A DNA stretch of 40,143 nt, taken from assembly GCA_049281195.1 (NCBI GenBank), contig JBAPRR010000175.1, positions 1 through 40,143 of the forward strand. Reading direction: 5' to 3'. The DNA comes from JBAPRR01 sp049281195 (GTDB lineage Bacteria > Actinomycetota > Acidimicrobiia > Acidimicrobiales > CAVXTF01). The notes under the pieces were generated by a model. It saw only the letters and a program-made list of their open reading frames with translations. It was not told the origin of the DNA and ran no database searches. Below, in pieces: positions 1 to 7,927 of the stretch; position 1 is the stretch's first letter; each line of letters starts with the position of its first letter. The translations under genes and the position numbers were made by a program.

Positions 1-949
1 CGTAGAGACGGTTCAGATAAGCCGTCAAGGCGACCAGGGTTCCGAGTTGGAGCGCACCGTGCACAGAGAGGACGCCTCCCCAGCCGTACACGAGAGCCGT
101 CGCCAACGAAGCGGTCAACGTCAAAGATGTGAAGAACACGCGTCCGTACATGGCCTGTTGTACGCCTATGTCACGGACCCGGCCGGCGCGGTCGTCGAAC
201 TCGGCGCTCTCGGTGTCAGGATTGCCGAACAGCTTCACGAGCATCGCCCCTGAGACGTTGAACCTTTCCGTCATCGTCGTATTCATGACGGCATTGAGCG
301 TGTAGCTCTCTTTGACGATCCCGCCGAGCTTGCGGCCGATCCGTCTTGCCGGAACGACGAAGACCGGCAGTAGGAGAAGCGCGACAATCGTTATCTTCCA
401 GGACAGAAAGAACATCGCGATAAGCACGAGCAGAACGCTCACGAGGTTGCTGACAACCGACGACAGAATGTCGGTGAAAGCCTGCTGGGCTCCGAGTACA
501 TCGTTGTTCAACCTGGACACGAGCGCACCGGTCTGCGTGCGGGTGAAAAACGCAATGGGCATGTCCTGGACGTGTCCGAACACTTTCGCGCGCATGTCGT
601 AGATGAGGCCCTCACCCACCTTGGCCGAGACGAACCGCTCCCCGAGACCCAGCCCGGCGTCGAGGAGCGCAAGACCGGCCACCAGGAACGCGAGGCCTTC
701 TATCAATCCGATGTCCTTGCGGAAGATGCCTTGATCGATGATCGCCCGGAGGATCAGAGGGTTCAGCACTCCGATGACGGCGTCGACGACCACGAGGACC
801 ATGAAGATGGTCAGAATGAACTTGTATGGCGCCGCAAATACGGCGATCCGCTTCAGCGTTCCGGGGGCGATCTTGACGCTCGTGATCGTCTCGTCCCGCC
901 GAAACGAGCGCATGCTGAAGCCGTACATGCCTCTGCCGCCCGGATGCAC
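1..949 (-). CDS. ABC exporter, fused transmembrane/ATPase type (N-terminal part only)
   Basis: The first 316 codons of an MsbA/LmrA-like exporter run off the left edge of the window. Only the type-1 transmembrane domain is visible. Hydrophobic helices lie near residues 42-65, 84-104, 160-183 and 186-200. The intracellular loop at about residues 111-151 carries the family pattern (YDMRAKVFGH, then FF-TRTQTGALVSRL-NND) that precedes coupling helix contacts in LmrA/MsbA proteins. The ATPase domain should lie to the left and is not seen. I chose a GTG start at 949 because GGAGGA stands about seven bases upstream; ATG at 928 is the alternative. The gene is divergent from the peroxiredoxin. Substrate cannot be inferred; family members export lipids, drugs or peptides. 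Confidence 0.85.
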   Translation of the reverse strand, partial: MHPGGRGMYGFSMRSFRRDETITSVKIAPGTLKRIAVFAAPYKFILTIFMVLVVVDAVIGVLNPLILRAIIDQGIFRKDIGLIEGLAFLVAGLALLDAGLGLGERFVSAKVGEGLIYDMRAKVFGHVQDMPIAFFTRTQTGALVSRLNNDVLGAQQAFTDILSSVVSNLVSVLLVLIAMFFLSWKITIVALLLLPVFVVPARRIGRKLGGIVKESYTLNAVMNTTMTERFNVSGAMLVKLFGNPDTESAEFDDRAGRVRDIGVQQAMYGRVFFTSLTLTASLATALVYGWGGVLSVHGALQLGTLVALTAYLNRLY

Positions 950-1046
950 TTAGTTCCTCCTCCCTGGTTCTTGAACTCAGGTCTGTGTGCTTTTTGGATT
1001 CTCTGATCTGCTTTTGGAACTCCACGGTACGGCGGAGGAGGCCAGG

Positions 1047-1541
1047 ATGTGGTCAGAACATCGCCCGAGTACGCTCGACATCATGCAAAAGGGTGACAAA
1101 GCGCCGGACTTCGAGCTGGCGGACGAAACCGGAACAATGAGGAAATTGAGCGATCTCCTCAAGGGCGGTCCCGTCGTTCTGTACTTCTATCCGGCGGCTA
1201 TGACCTATGGATGCACCAAGGAAAGCTGTCATTTCCGTGATCTGAAGGCTGAGTTCGAGGCCGTTGGTGCGCAGCGGGTCGGAATCAGCAGGGATAAGGT
1301 CGAAAAGCAGAAGCAATTCTCGGACAAGCACCAATTCGATTTCCCGTTGCTATCCGATCCCGATGGAGCAGTGGCTTCTCAATTCGGGACGAAACGGAAC
1401 ATCGGTCTCATCCCCACCAAGCGGGTGACGTTCGTGATCGACACTGATCTGACGGTTTTAGACGTGATCAAGAGCGAGGTCAGCATGGGAGTCCACGCCG
1501 ACCGTGCGCTCAAGGTCCTGAAGGAGCGTAAAGCGGCCTAA
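1047..1541 (+). CDS. Peroxiredoxin, BCP/PrxQ type
   Basis: A thiol peroxidase of about 164 residues that reduces hydrogen peroxide and organic hydroperoxides. The active-site stretch reads FYPAAMTYGCTKESCHFRD, with the P-x3-T-x2-C signature, peroxidatic Cys56 and a second cysteine five residues later (Cys61). That spacing is typical of atypical 2-Cys PrxQ enzymes, which form an intramolecular disulfide resolved by thioredoxin. The usual TPGCT has become TYGCT. No signal peptide is present, so the protein is cytosolic. The start at 1047 is favoured by GGAGGAGG five bases upstream; the inner ATG at 1083 would give the more usual family N-terminus (MQKGDKAPDF) but has no ribosome binding site. 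The stop overlaps the stop of the convergent NTF2-like gene by four bases. Confidence 0.9.
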   Translation: MWSEHRPSTLDIMQKGDKAPDFELADETGTMRKLSDLLKGGPVVLYFYPAAMTYGCTKESCHFRDLKAEFEAVGAQRVGISRDKVEKQKQFSDKHQFDFPLLSDPDGAVASQFGTKRNIGLIPTKRVTFVIDTDLTVLDVIKSEVSMGVHADRALKVLKERKAA

Positions 1542-2014
1542 CGGTCGTCCGTCAACAGGCGCGCTGCTCCGGGGAGCATGTGCGCGCTCACATCACCGAC
1601 CAGGTCGGTGGTTATGCGTCGTTCGGAAAAGCGCCAACTTCCTTCGATCTTGCGAAATTTATCGTTGTAACGACCGGAGACGATCGGGCTGAGAGGCTTT
1701 CCGGGAGTTGCCTGCATCACCGTGAAATATGAGCGCGAAGAGGCGGTTTCAGAGCCCTCATCGACCTCGACTACCAGATTCGTGACCAGGTGCTTGGTTA
1801 ACGGTGTTCCGTTGTCGTAGATACGCACCGTTTTTTTATACAGATGCAAGACCTGGTCGCGGCCACTGAGCAGGGGACCGGTGCCGGCGCCGAATCCCGC
1901 ATCAGCGAGCAGATCGGCGAGTCCCTCCAGATCCCCCGAATCGATGCGGTCGGAGTACCCGTATACGAGGGATGAGATCTCAGCGGCATTGCGGCTCCAG
2001 CTGTCTTCGTCCAT
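1538..2014 (-). CDS. NTF2/SnoaL-like domain protein
   Basis: A 158-residue single-domain protein with the cone-shaped NTF2/SnoaL fold pattern. It has an N-terminal helix (EISSLVYGYSDRIDSGDLEGLADLL), a GRDQVLHLYKKTV helix, then strands with HLVTNLVVEVDEG and a late SPIVSGRYNDKFRKIEGSWRFSERRI strand pair typical of the SnoaL_4 group. Members bind small hydrophobic ligands and act as isomerases, dehydratases or hydroxylases, or have no known activity. It lies 45 bases downstream of the LLM oxidoreductase on the same strand, so the two may act on one substrate. Its end overlaps the peroxiredoxin stop by four bases in a tail-to-tail arrangement. The specific reaction is unknown. Confidence 0.75.
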   Translation of the reverse strand: MDEDSWSRNAAEISSLVYGYSDRIDSGDLEGLADLLADAGFGAGTGPLLSGRDQVLHLYKKTVRIYDNGTPLTKHLVTNLVVEVDEGSETASSRSYFTVMQATPGKPLSPIVSGRYNDKFRKIEGSWRFSERRITTDLVGDVSAHMLPGAARLLTDDR

Positions 2015-2059
2015 GAATGCGAACCGTAGTTCCGGGTCCGTGGGGGAGGCGTTTGGCTG

Positions 2060-2992
2060 TCAGTTCTGGAGAGGAAGGACTTCCTTCGCGATCAACTCCA
2101 GGTCGGCCCGGGTTATCGGGGCGGCGGAGACAGGAGCGAGCACGAACTTGGAGAAGCCCTGATCCACGAACCTCTCGAGGAGCCCGCGGATGCCTGACGT
2201 GCCTGTTGCGACCAGGCTCTCCGGGTCGATGCCCGGTTTGCGGTTCTCGAGGAAGGTCCTGAACCGGTCCGGTATCCCGTCAAGCGTGTAGGTGACGAGC
2301 GCACCGAAGTGCTCCTGGTCGATGCTCCGTCCCGATTCTTTAGCCACCTCCTCGACCACTTTTCGGCCTGCTGCGGCGTCTTCAGGAGTGATGAAGCTCG
2401 GGAGCCAGCCGTCGGCCAGGCGGCCGACCCGCCTCAACTCGGAAGGGGCCACTCCGCCCAGCCACACTTCGAGGACCGGTTGTGCCGGTCGGAGGACCAG
2501 GCGGAGTCCGTGCAGGTGGAAATGCTCACCATCGTGATCGACGACCTGGCCGCTCCAGAGCTTCCGCATCAGATCGAGTGACTCGTCGAACATGGCGGCA
2601 CGTTCGGTTCTCTCGACTCCGAACGCCGACTGCTCGAGTGGATCGGCCACCCCCAGGCCGACGGCGGCCAGGAATCTGCCGCCGGAGAGGGCGTCGAGGG
2701 ATGCCATCTCCTTCGCCAGAACCACAGGGTTACGACCGGGAAGCACCAAGACGCTGGTCCCGAGCTTGAGGCGCTTGGTCCTGCCCGCGGCAACGGCCAG
2801 GGCGATGAGCGGATCCGATGAGGGACCGCCCAGCCTTTCGGGGAGCCAGAGAGAGTCGAAGCCCAGGTCCTCGAGGCTGTCGACGAAATCGGCGTACCAG
2901 GAGCCGTCGGAATTCGACTGCCCGATTCCCGGGCCGTAACCGATTCGAACCTTCACCACCGAAGCATCGCGCCGCCGCGTGGGGAGAGCCAT
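2060..2992 (-). CDS. LLM-class (luciferase-like) F420-dependent oxidoreductase
   Basis: A TIM-barrel luciferase-like monooxygenase family protein of about 300 residues. Visible family landmarks are VRIGYGPGIG at the N-terminus, DLGFDSLWLPERL, the T(K)RLKLGTSVLVLPGRNPVVLAKEMASLDALSGGRFLAAVGLG block, and EVWLGG with RVGRLADGWLPSF. In actinobacteria this subgroup usually uses reduced cofactor F420, which is an inference here. The start is uncertain: ATG at 2992 is given, but GTG near 2956 would start directly at the first barrel strand. It is divergent from the DUF2505 gene and probably co-transcribed with the downstream NTF2-like gene. No signal peptide is seen, so the enzyme is cytosolic. Substrate unknown. 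Confidence 0.85.
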   Translation of the reverse strand: MALPTRRRDASVVKVRIGYGPGIGQSNSDGSWYADFVDSLEDLGFDSLWLPERLGGPSSDPLIALAVAAGRTKRLKLGTSVLVLPGRNPVVLAKEMASLDALSGGRFLAAVGLGVADPLEQSAFGVERTERAAMFDESLDLMRKLWSGQVVDHDGEHFHLHGLRLVLRPAQPVLEVWLGGVAPSELRRVGRLADGWLPSFITPEDAAAGRKVVEEVAKESGRSIDQEHFGALVTYTLDGIPDRFRTFLENRKPGIDPESLVATGTSGIRGLLERFVDQGFSKFVLAPVSAAPITRADLELIAKEVLPLQN

Positions 2993-3032
2993 CCCGAGTC
3001 CAGGTGCGGCGGGGCGTCGTAGGGTTGCGGCG

Positions 3033-3542
3033 GTGAGATTCGAGGTGTCCCAACCGATCAAGGCCAAGCGCGAGGCTGTGATGAAAGCGATGGCCGACCC
3101 GTCGTTCTACGAGTCGATGGGTAGCTCAAAGACCATTACGCAACCAAAGGTGCTCGACAGCACTGTCGACGGTGCAGTCACCCATCTCCGCATCCGCTAC
3201 GGGTTCGCGGGCGATCTGAACCGGGCGGCTAGGGCGATACTGGATCCGAAGAAGATGACCTGGGTGATCGAGCTGGACATCGACTCCGACAACCTCAGCG
3301 CCAAGTTCCGTATGGTGCCCGACCACTACCCGGATCGACTCGAGTGCTCGGGTTCCTACCGCTTCGAGGAAAAGGACGGCACCACCGTTCAGGTGATGAC
3401 GGGGGAGCTGAAGGTTCACGTTCCGTTGGTCGCACCGCCGGTGGAGCGTGCGATCGTGAGCGGATTGAAGGAGCACATGCCGCAAGAGGCTCAGGCGATC
3501 GAGCGATTCGTCGCCGAGAACCCTGGAGAAGACCGACAATGA
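3033..3542 (+). CDS. DUF2505 (SRPBCC-like) protein
   Basis: A 169-residue protein matching the actinobacterial DUF2505 pattern: a short N-terminal strand and helix (FEVSQPIKAKREAVMKAMADPSFY), successive beta strands, and a long C-terminal helix (VERAIVSGLKEHMPQEAQAIERFVAE). This is a helix-grip (START/SRPBCC) layout with a hydrophobic ligand pocket; the function of the family is not known to me. The GTG start at 3033 begins exactly at the first conserved strand. The stop codon overlaps the start of the DNA ligase gene (ATGA, 3539-3542), so the two are translationally coupled. That coupling is the only functional clue. Confidence 0.75.
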   Translation: MRFEVSQPIKAKREAVMKAMADPSFYESMGSSKTITQPKVLDSTVDGAVTHLRIRYGFAGDLNRAARAILDPKKMTWVIELDIDSDNLSAKFRMVPDHYPDRLECSGSYRFEEKDGTTVQVMTGELKVHVPLVAPPVERAIVSGLKEHMPQEAQAIERFVAENPGEDRQ

Positions 3543-4603
3543 CGCTTCCGGTCAAACCGCCGGTCTCTCCGATGCTGGCGAAGTTGTCCCGCGAGATGCC
3601 GGTCGGCGGCGACCTCCTCTACGAGCCGAAGTGGGACGGCTTCCGCTGCATCGTCTTTCGTGACGGAGACGACATCGAGCTCGGAAGTAGGAACGAAAAA
3701 CCATTGACGCGTTACTTCCCCGAGCTCCTAGCGCCGATGCGCGCCCAGTTACCCGACCCGTGCGTACTCGATGGCGAGATTGTCATCGCCGGTTCGGACG
3801 GCCTCGACTTCGACGCCCTTCTTCAACGGATCCACCCCGCAGCGTCGCGCATAAAGATGCTCTCGGAGACGACTCCGGCGTCATTCGTCGCCTTCGACAT
3901 GCTGGGGATCGGAGACCAGGACCTTCGAGCAGAGCCCTTTTCCGAGCGCCGGACGAAGCTCGAAGAAGCACTGTCGGGGCTGGAGCCGCCCATGTTTCTC
4001 ACCCCTGCGACCCGCTCGTTCGAGGTGGCGAACGACTGGTTCAGCAGGTTCGAAGGCGCCGGTCTTGACGGAGTGGTGGCGAAGCGTGGGGGGGACGTCT
4101 ACAAAGAAGACGGACGCGTGATGGTGAAGGTCAAGCACGACCGGACGGCGGACTGTGTTGTCGCCGGGTTCCGTTGGCACAAGCAGGGGGGAGTGATCGG
4201 ATCGCTTCTGCTCGGGCTGTATGACGATGACGGTCGCCTGCACCATGTCGGTGTCAGCTCTGCCTTCACCGCGGACCGCCGCAGCGAGCTGGTGAAGGAG
4301 CTCGAGCCCTACAAGATGACGGACATCTCGTCGCATCCATGGGCCGGATGGGTGGAGTCAGCGGAAGGCACCCGCATGCCGGGTGGTCAGAGCCGCTGGA
4401 CTCAAGGACGCGACCTGTCGTGGGAACCACTTCGACCCGAGCTCGTGTGCGAGGTGGCCTACGAACACATGCAGGGCACTCGCTTCCGCCACGCGGCGCG
4501 CTTTCGGAGATGGCGTACCGATCGAACACCCCAGTCGTGCACCTACTCCCAACTCGAATCGGTGGCACCGGCGGAGCTCTCAATGTTGTTCGGCAAGGCC
4601 TGA
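3539..4603 (+). CDS. ligC: ATP-dependent DNA ligase, LigC type
   Basis: A 354-residue ligase with adenylation and OB-fold domains but no polymerase or nuclease domain, the size of mycobacterial LigC. Nucleotidyltransferase motifs are all present: motif I KWDG with the AMP-accepting lysine at residue 31, motif III near 78-82 (DGEIV), IIIa near 116-122 (FVAFDML), motif IV DGVVAK at 177-182, and motif V with paired lysines at 196-199. The C-terminal third (about 205-354) is the OB-fold. Such enzymes seal nicks with ATP in backup base-excision or break repair beside the essential NAD-dependent LigA. Its ATG overlaps the TGA of the DUF2505 gene. The last codons and stop form the first unit of a 20-base tandem repeat that continues downstream. 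Confidence 0.92.
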   Translation: MTLPVKPPVSPMLAKLSREMPVGGDLLYEPKWDGFRCIVFRDGDDIELGSRNEKPLTRYFPELLAPMRAQLPDPCVLDGEIVIAGSDGLDFDALLQRIHPAASRIKMLSETTPASFVAFDMLGIGDQDLRAEPFSERRTKLEEALSGLEPPMFLTPATRSFEVANDWFSRFEGAGLDGVVAKRGGDVYKEDGRVMVKVKHDRTADCVVAGFRWHKQGGVIGSLLLGLYDDDGRLHHVGVSSAFTADRRSELVKELEPYKMTDISSHPWAGWVESAEGTRMPGGQSRWTQGRDLSWEPLRPELVCEVAYEHMQGTRFRHAARFRRWRTDRTPQSCTYSQLESVAPAELSMLFGKA

Positions 4604-4660
4604 TCTCGTTCGGCAGGCCCTGATCTCGTTAGGCAGGGCTTAGCATTGTTCGGCAGGGCT
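4581..4660. repeat. Four tandem copies of a 20-bp repeat
   Basis: Four consecutive 20-base units begin at 4581, 4601, 4621 and 4641. They share the core GTTCGGCAGGSC (one A for C in unit 3, one extra A for G in unit 1). Units 2 and 3 both begin TGATCTC. The first unit includes the last codons of the ligase gene and the second starts with its stop codon. The array ends 30 bases before the GTG of the cNMP-binding gene. The exact 20-base period places the core on nearly the same face of the helix, which would suit a set of operator sites, but simple duplication is equally possible. Confidence 0.85.
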
Positions 4661-4690
4661 CGACGGGAGATACAGATCTAGGCTCAGGCC

Positions 4691-5341
4691 GTGTCCCCTT
4701 CACTGCTGGAAAGAAGAGCCACAGCCACCAAACCCTCCACTCGCCAATCTGCGGGACAGAGCCAGGCTGCGAAACAGAGAAACACCGCAGCCAAGGCCTC
4801 CCGCGCTGATGGCGCCAAGGCGTCGACTGCGACGGCCAAGCCATCGGTCGCCAAAGCGAAGCCACCGGTCGCAAAGACAGGCTCCAAGTCGACCGGCAAG
4901 GCGGTACCGACGAGGCAGAGGGCGGGGAAGAAACCCACAGAACTTCTTGCTGCGGTGCCGTTGTTCGCAAGCCTTTCGCCGCGACATCTGAACAAAGTGG
5001 CCCAGGCGATGAAGACCTTGAAGTTCAGCGCCGGTCAGACGGTGGTAGCCGCGGGAGACAGCGACGCGCGCTTCTACCTGATCGTCGAGGGCACGGCGAA
5101 GGTGGTCGTCAAGGGCCGCAAGCGGGCAGAGGTGGGGCCGGGTGCGTACTTCGGCGAGATGGCGGTCATCGACGGGCAACCACGTTCGGCTTCGGTCATT
5201 GCCCTGACCGATCTGGAGACGCTCAGCGCCTCGCGCTGGAACTTCGAAGCCATGCTGAAGAGCGAGCCCACCGTGATGCTCGCCGTGTTGAAAGAGCTGA
5301 GCAACCGTTTACGTGAATGCAACAGCTCGCTGACCGACTGA
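4691..5341 (+). CDS. Cyclic-nucleotide-binding domain protein with basic Ala/Lys-rich N-terminal tail
   Basis: A 216-residue protein in two parts. Residues 1-82 are a disordered, strongly basic tail rich in Ala, Lys, Ser, Thr and Pro, with a tandem heptad AKPSVAK/AKPPVAK, resembling histone H1-like or mycobacterial HupB tails. Residues 83-210 form one cNMP-binding beta-roll; the phosphate-binding cassette keeps FGEMA (Glu156) and PRSASV (Arg165), the residues that hold the ribose and phosphate of cAMP in CRP. It ends after the C-helix, with no helix-turn-helix domain and no enzyme domain. It may be a cAMP-sensing nucleic-acid-binding protein; that is inference. A class III cyclase lies 8 kb away. 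Tandem repeats adjoin both ends of the gene. The start is GTG with only a weak ribosome binding site. Confidence 0.8.
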   Translation: MSPSLLERRATATKPSTRQSAGQSQAAKQRNTAAKASRADGAKASTATAKPSVAKAKPPVAKTGSKSTGKAVPTRQRAGKKPTELLAAVPLFASLSPRHLNKVAQAMKTLKFSAGQTVVAAGDSDARFYLIVEGTAKVVVKGRKRAEVGPGAYFGEMAVIDGQPRSASVIALTDLETLSASRWNFEAMLKSEPTVMLAVLKELSNRLRECNSSLTD

Positions 5342-5373
5342 CCGACTGACCGATTGACCGATTGACCGATTGA
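5330..5373. repeat. 8-bp tandem repeat at the 3' end of the cNMP-binding gene
   Basis: Five full units of YTGACCGA and a half unit: three CTGACCGA copies (5330-5353), two TTGACCGA copies (5354-5369) and TTGA. The stop codon TGA (5339-5341) lies inside the array. Eight is not a multiple of three, so unit gain or loss could alter the C-terminus only if fewer than two units remained. It sits between convergent genes, 17 bases from the end of the exporter permease gene. Confidence 0.85.
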
Positions 5374-5389
5374 GCAGGGACCGGGGGAC

Positions 5390-7927
5390 TTATTCGCTCG
5401 AGATCGCGTCGAGGATGTCGAGCTCTGCCGCCCGTCTGGCGGGGAGGATCCCGGCGATGACCCCGCAGGCGCCCGCCACGACCAGATAGGCGATGAGGGT
5501 AGGCACCGGGATGCGCAGCTGATTCAGGCCCTGGTCGATGAGGGAGTACTGCATGGCCCACGCCAGCAGCAGCCCTACGACTATCCCGGCGACAGCACCC
5601 AACAGCGCAACGATCATCGATTCATGACGCACCATGGTGCGTATCTGGGCGCGCGACATTCCGAGTGCGCGTAGCAATCCCAATTCCCGGGTGCGTTCCA
5701 GGACCGACAAGGCCAGGGTGTTCACGATCCCGACCAGTCCGATGAGAACGGCCAGGATCAGGATGACGGTGATCAGGTTGACGATCTGGTTCACCTGGGT
5801 GACCGCGGCCGATTCGAGGCTGCCCTCGCTTTGTATCTGCGCCTGCGGGTAGTCCTTGATGATCGAGGCGATCGAGCTCGTGACGACTGCGTTGCTCAGG
5901 TCAGACTTACCGTCCACGAATATGCGTGTCGTCGTCAGGCCGGTGAGACCGACCGGTTGATCCACCGAGGAGAAGAGAATCCCTCCGAAAGCGTCGCCCG
6001 TAGAGAAGATCGCGCAGATCGTGATCTGATCCGGAGGCCCGTTTCCGAGCGAGACGCTCAGGCGCTCCCCGAGATGCCATCCCTCGGAGTTGGCGTTCGG
6101 GCTCGACACCGCCATCGTGTTCGGTCCGAGCGCGGAGACGTTCCCCTGTACCGATCCCAGGTCCATGACGGTCTGATAAGTCTTCGGATTGACGACGAAC
6201 CCCGAGTGGTCGACGCCTCCGATCTTGAACCGGGCGAAGTCGACGGCGATAACGGTGGACAGGGCGCCGTCGGTCTGCAGCTTTTGCACCAGGCCGGATC
6301 CGAGGGGAATGGTTCCGCCCGAGTCACCCTCGATCACGTAACCGGCGCGCAGCGCGCTCGAGATGTTCCCCGTCGCCGACGCGCGGGCCGAAGCGGTGAT
6401 CACCGCCATAAAGCTCACCAACGCCACGCCGACCAATAGAGCAGCAGCGGTCGATGCGGTGCGGCGGGGGTTCCGCATGGCGTTGAGCCGCGCCAGTCCC
6501 GCCGGCAGTCCCCGCCATGCGACCAGTGGCCAGCCCAGTGCCCGCGCCAGCGGTCGGGCTGCAAGGGGGCTCAAAGAAGCGAGGCCGATGAAGGAGAAAA
6601 CCGCTCCCGCACCGACGATGTCACCCTCATGGCTGATGTTGGCGAACAGCCCGGCCAATAGCAGCCCCAGCCCTACCGCGAAGGTGGCGGCACCGATCGT
6701 GGCACGGGGTCGTGCCGCCCGCCCCGCTTCTCCCACGGGATCGTTCTGAAGGGCGGCGACCGGGGGAACCGAGGTGGACCGCAGGGCAGGGAACACAGAA
6801 GCGATGAGGGTCGCTCCGGTGCCGAGGGCGATGGGGATGAAGACGGCCACTGCGTGGATGGCGGGGGAAACAGAAGGCAGGTCGAGTCCGGCACCGGGCA
6901 ACACGGCCAGAAGGATCACTGCACCGACGATCCCGAGCGCGACGCCAAGACACGCCGCGATCAGTCCAACCAAAAAGGATTCGGCAAGCACTGATCCCAT
7001 GAGTTGCGCGCGCGATGCGCCGAGACAACGTAGGAGCCCGAGCTCGCGGGTTCTCTGGGCCACGACGATCGAGAAGGTGTTCACCACCAGGAACGCCGAG
7101 ACGAACAGGACGATCGCTCCGAGCACGACCAGGATGGTCGAGAGAAGTGAGAAGGAGCGGAAGTCGGAATTGACCGCCCGGTTCTGGATCTGCGCCGCTG
7201 TGAGGACCTGGTAGCCGGGGCCGAGTGTTTCCGAGATGCGGGCGGCGAGGACATTGGGGCCCACTCCGTGCACCGCGTTCACCGCGATGGACGAAAGCGT
7301 GGCTCCCATCCCGATCAGGTGCTGGGCCTCGGTAAGGGTGAACGCGGCGACGGGAGTCCCGCTCAGACCCTGCTCGGCATCGGCTTCTGCGATCCCGACG
7401 ATGGTGAAGGTGGTGGCGCCGTTTCCCGATACGCCGCTACCCGCGGCGCCGATCGCGATCCGCTGGCCGATGTGCCAGTGCTGCTGTTGCTGCGTGGCGT
7501 CGTCGATCACGACCTGGTTGTCGCTTACCGGATAGCTGCCCGCTTTGAGGTGGAGGGCCCGGAGTACTTTCGAACTTGCGACCGACACCGCGGTCGCGTC
7601 GACGTCGGTGCCGTCCGTTCCGACCAGTTCGACCGGACCTTCGACCTCTCCCTCCGCTCTGGCCACGCCATGGATCTGCGCGACGCGCGCCAGGAGGGAG
7701 TCGGGTAGGGACACTCTCCCGCCGTAGCCCTCCTTCGGTAGGACCTCGACATTCAGGCCCGGCGCGGTGGTGGATGCCTGCACGTGCATCGCGGCGCGCA
7801 CAGTGGCGGTCAGCACGAGCGTGCCGGATAAGAAAGCGACGCCGACGATGATCGCGGACACCGTGAGCAGGAGACGGAGTCGCCTCTCGCTCGCGCCGCG
7901 TATCACGACGCGCGCGAGAGCCTTCAG
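5390..7927 (-). CDS. ABC exporter permease, FtsX/MacB superfamily (double unit)
   Basis: About 845 residues with the duplicated FtsX/LolCE layout. TM1 (LRLLLTVSAIIVGVAFLSG) is followed by an extracytoplasmic MacB-type domain and three helices containing the ARQRTRELGLLRCLGAS-like signature. A central set of helices, a second periplasmic-type domain and the last three helices with VLERTRELGLLRALGMSR follow, about ten helices in all. Partner ATPase lies immediately upstream. The start is unusual: CTG at 7927 overlaps the ATPase stop (CTGA) and has AGGAG eight bases before it; GTG at 7906 is the alternative but would remove family residues. Open frame further upstream is only shadow of the ATPase gene. 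Likely role: export or extraction of lipids, peptides or drugs at the membrane. Confidence 0.88.
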   Translation of the reverse strand: MKALARVVIRGASERRLRLLLTVSAIIVGVAFLSGTLVLTATVRAAMHVQASTTAPGLNVEVLPKEGYGGRVSLPDSLLARVAQIHGVARAEGEVEGPVELVGTDGTDVDATAVSVASSKVLRALHLKAGSYPVSDNQVVIDDATQQQQHWHIGQRIAIGAAGSGVSGNGATTFTIVGIAEADAEQGLSGTPVAAFTLTEAQHLIGMGATLSSIAVNAVHGVGPNVLAARISETLGPGYQVLTAAQIQNRAVNSDFRSFSLLSTILVVLGAIVLFVSAFLVVNTFSIVVAQRTRELGLLRCLGASRAQLMGSVLAESFLVGLIAACLGVALGIVGAVILLAVLPGAGLDLPSVSPAIHAVAVFIPIALGTGATLIASVFPALRSTSVPPVAALQNDPVGEAGRAARPRATIGAATFAVGLGLLLAGLFANISHEGDIVGAGAVFSFIGLASLSPLAARPLARALGWPLVAWRGLPAGLARLNAMRNPRRTASTAAALLVGVALVSFMAVITASARASATGNISSALRAGYVIEGDSGGTIPLGSGLVQKLQTDGALSTVIAVDFARFKIGGVDHSGFVVNPKTYQTVMDLGSVQGNVSALGPNTMAVSSPNANSEGWHLGERLSVSLGNGPPDQITICAIFSTGDAFGGILFSSVDQPVGLTGLTTTRIFVDGKSDLSNAVVTSSIASIIKDYPQAQIQSEGSLESAAVTQVNQIVNLITVILILAVLIGLVGIVNTLALSVLERTRELGLLRALGMSRAQIRTMVRHESMIVALLGAVAGIVVGLLLAWAMQYSLIDQGLNQLRIPVPTLIAYLVVAGACGVIAGILPARRAAELDILDAISSE

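Noticed and set aside
312..1006. Plus-strand and alternative minus-strand open frames over the left-edge region
   Set aside because: They are shadows of the exporter frame on the minus strand, which has membrane helices and the family motif.
5330..5373. Possible CRISPR or integron-type repeat
   Set aside because: Units are 8 bp without spacers, so this is a simple tandem repeat.
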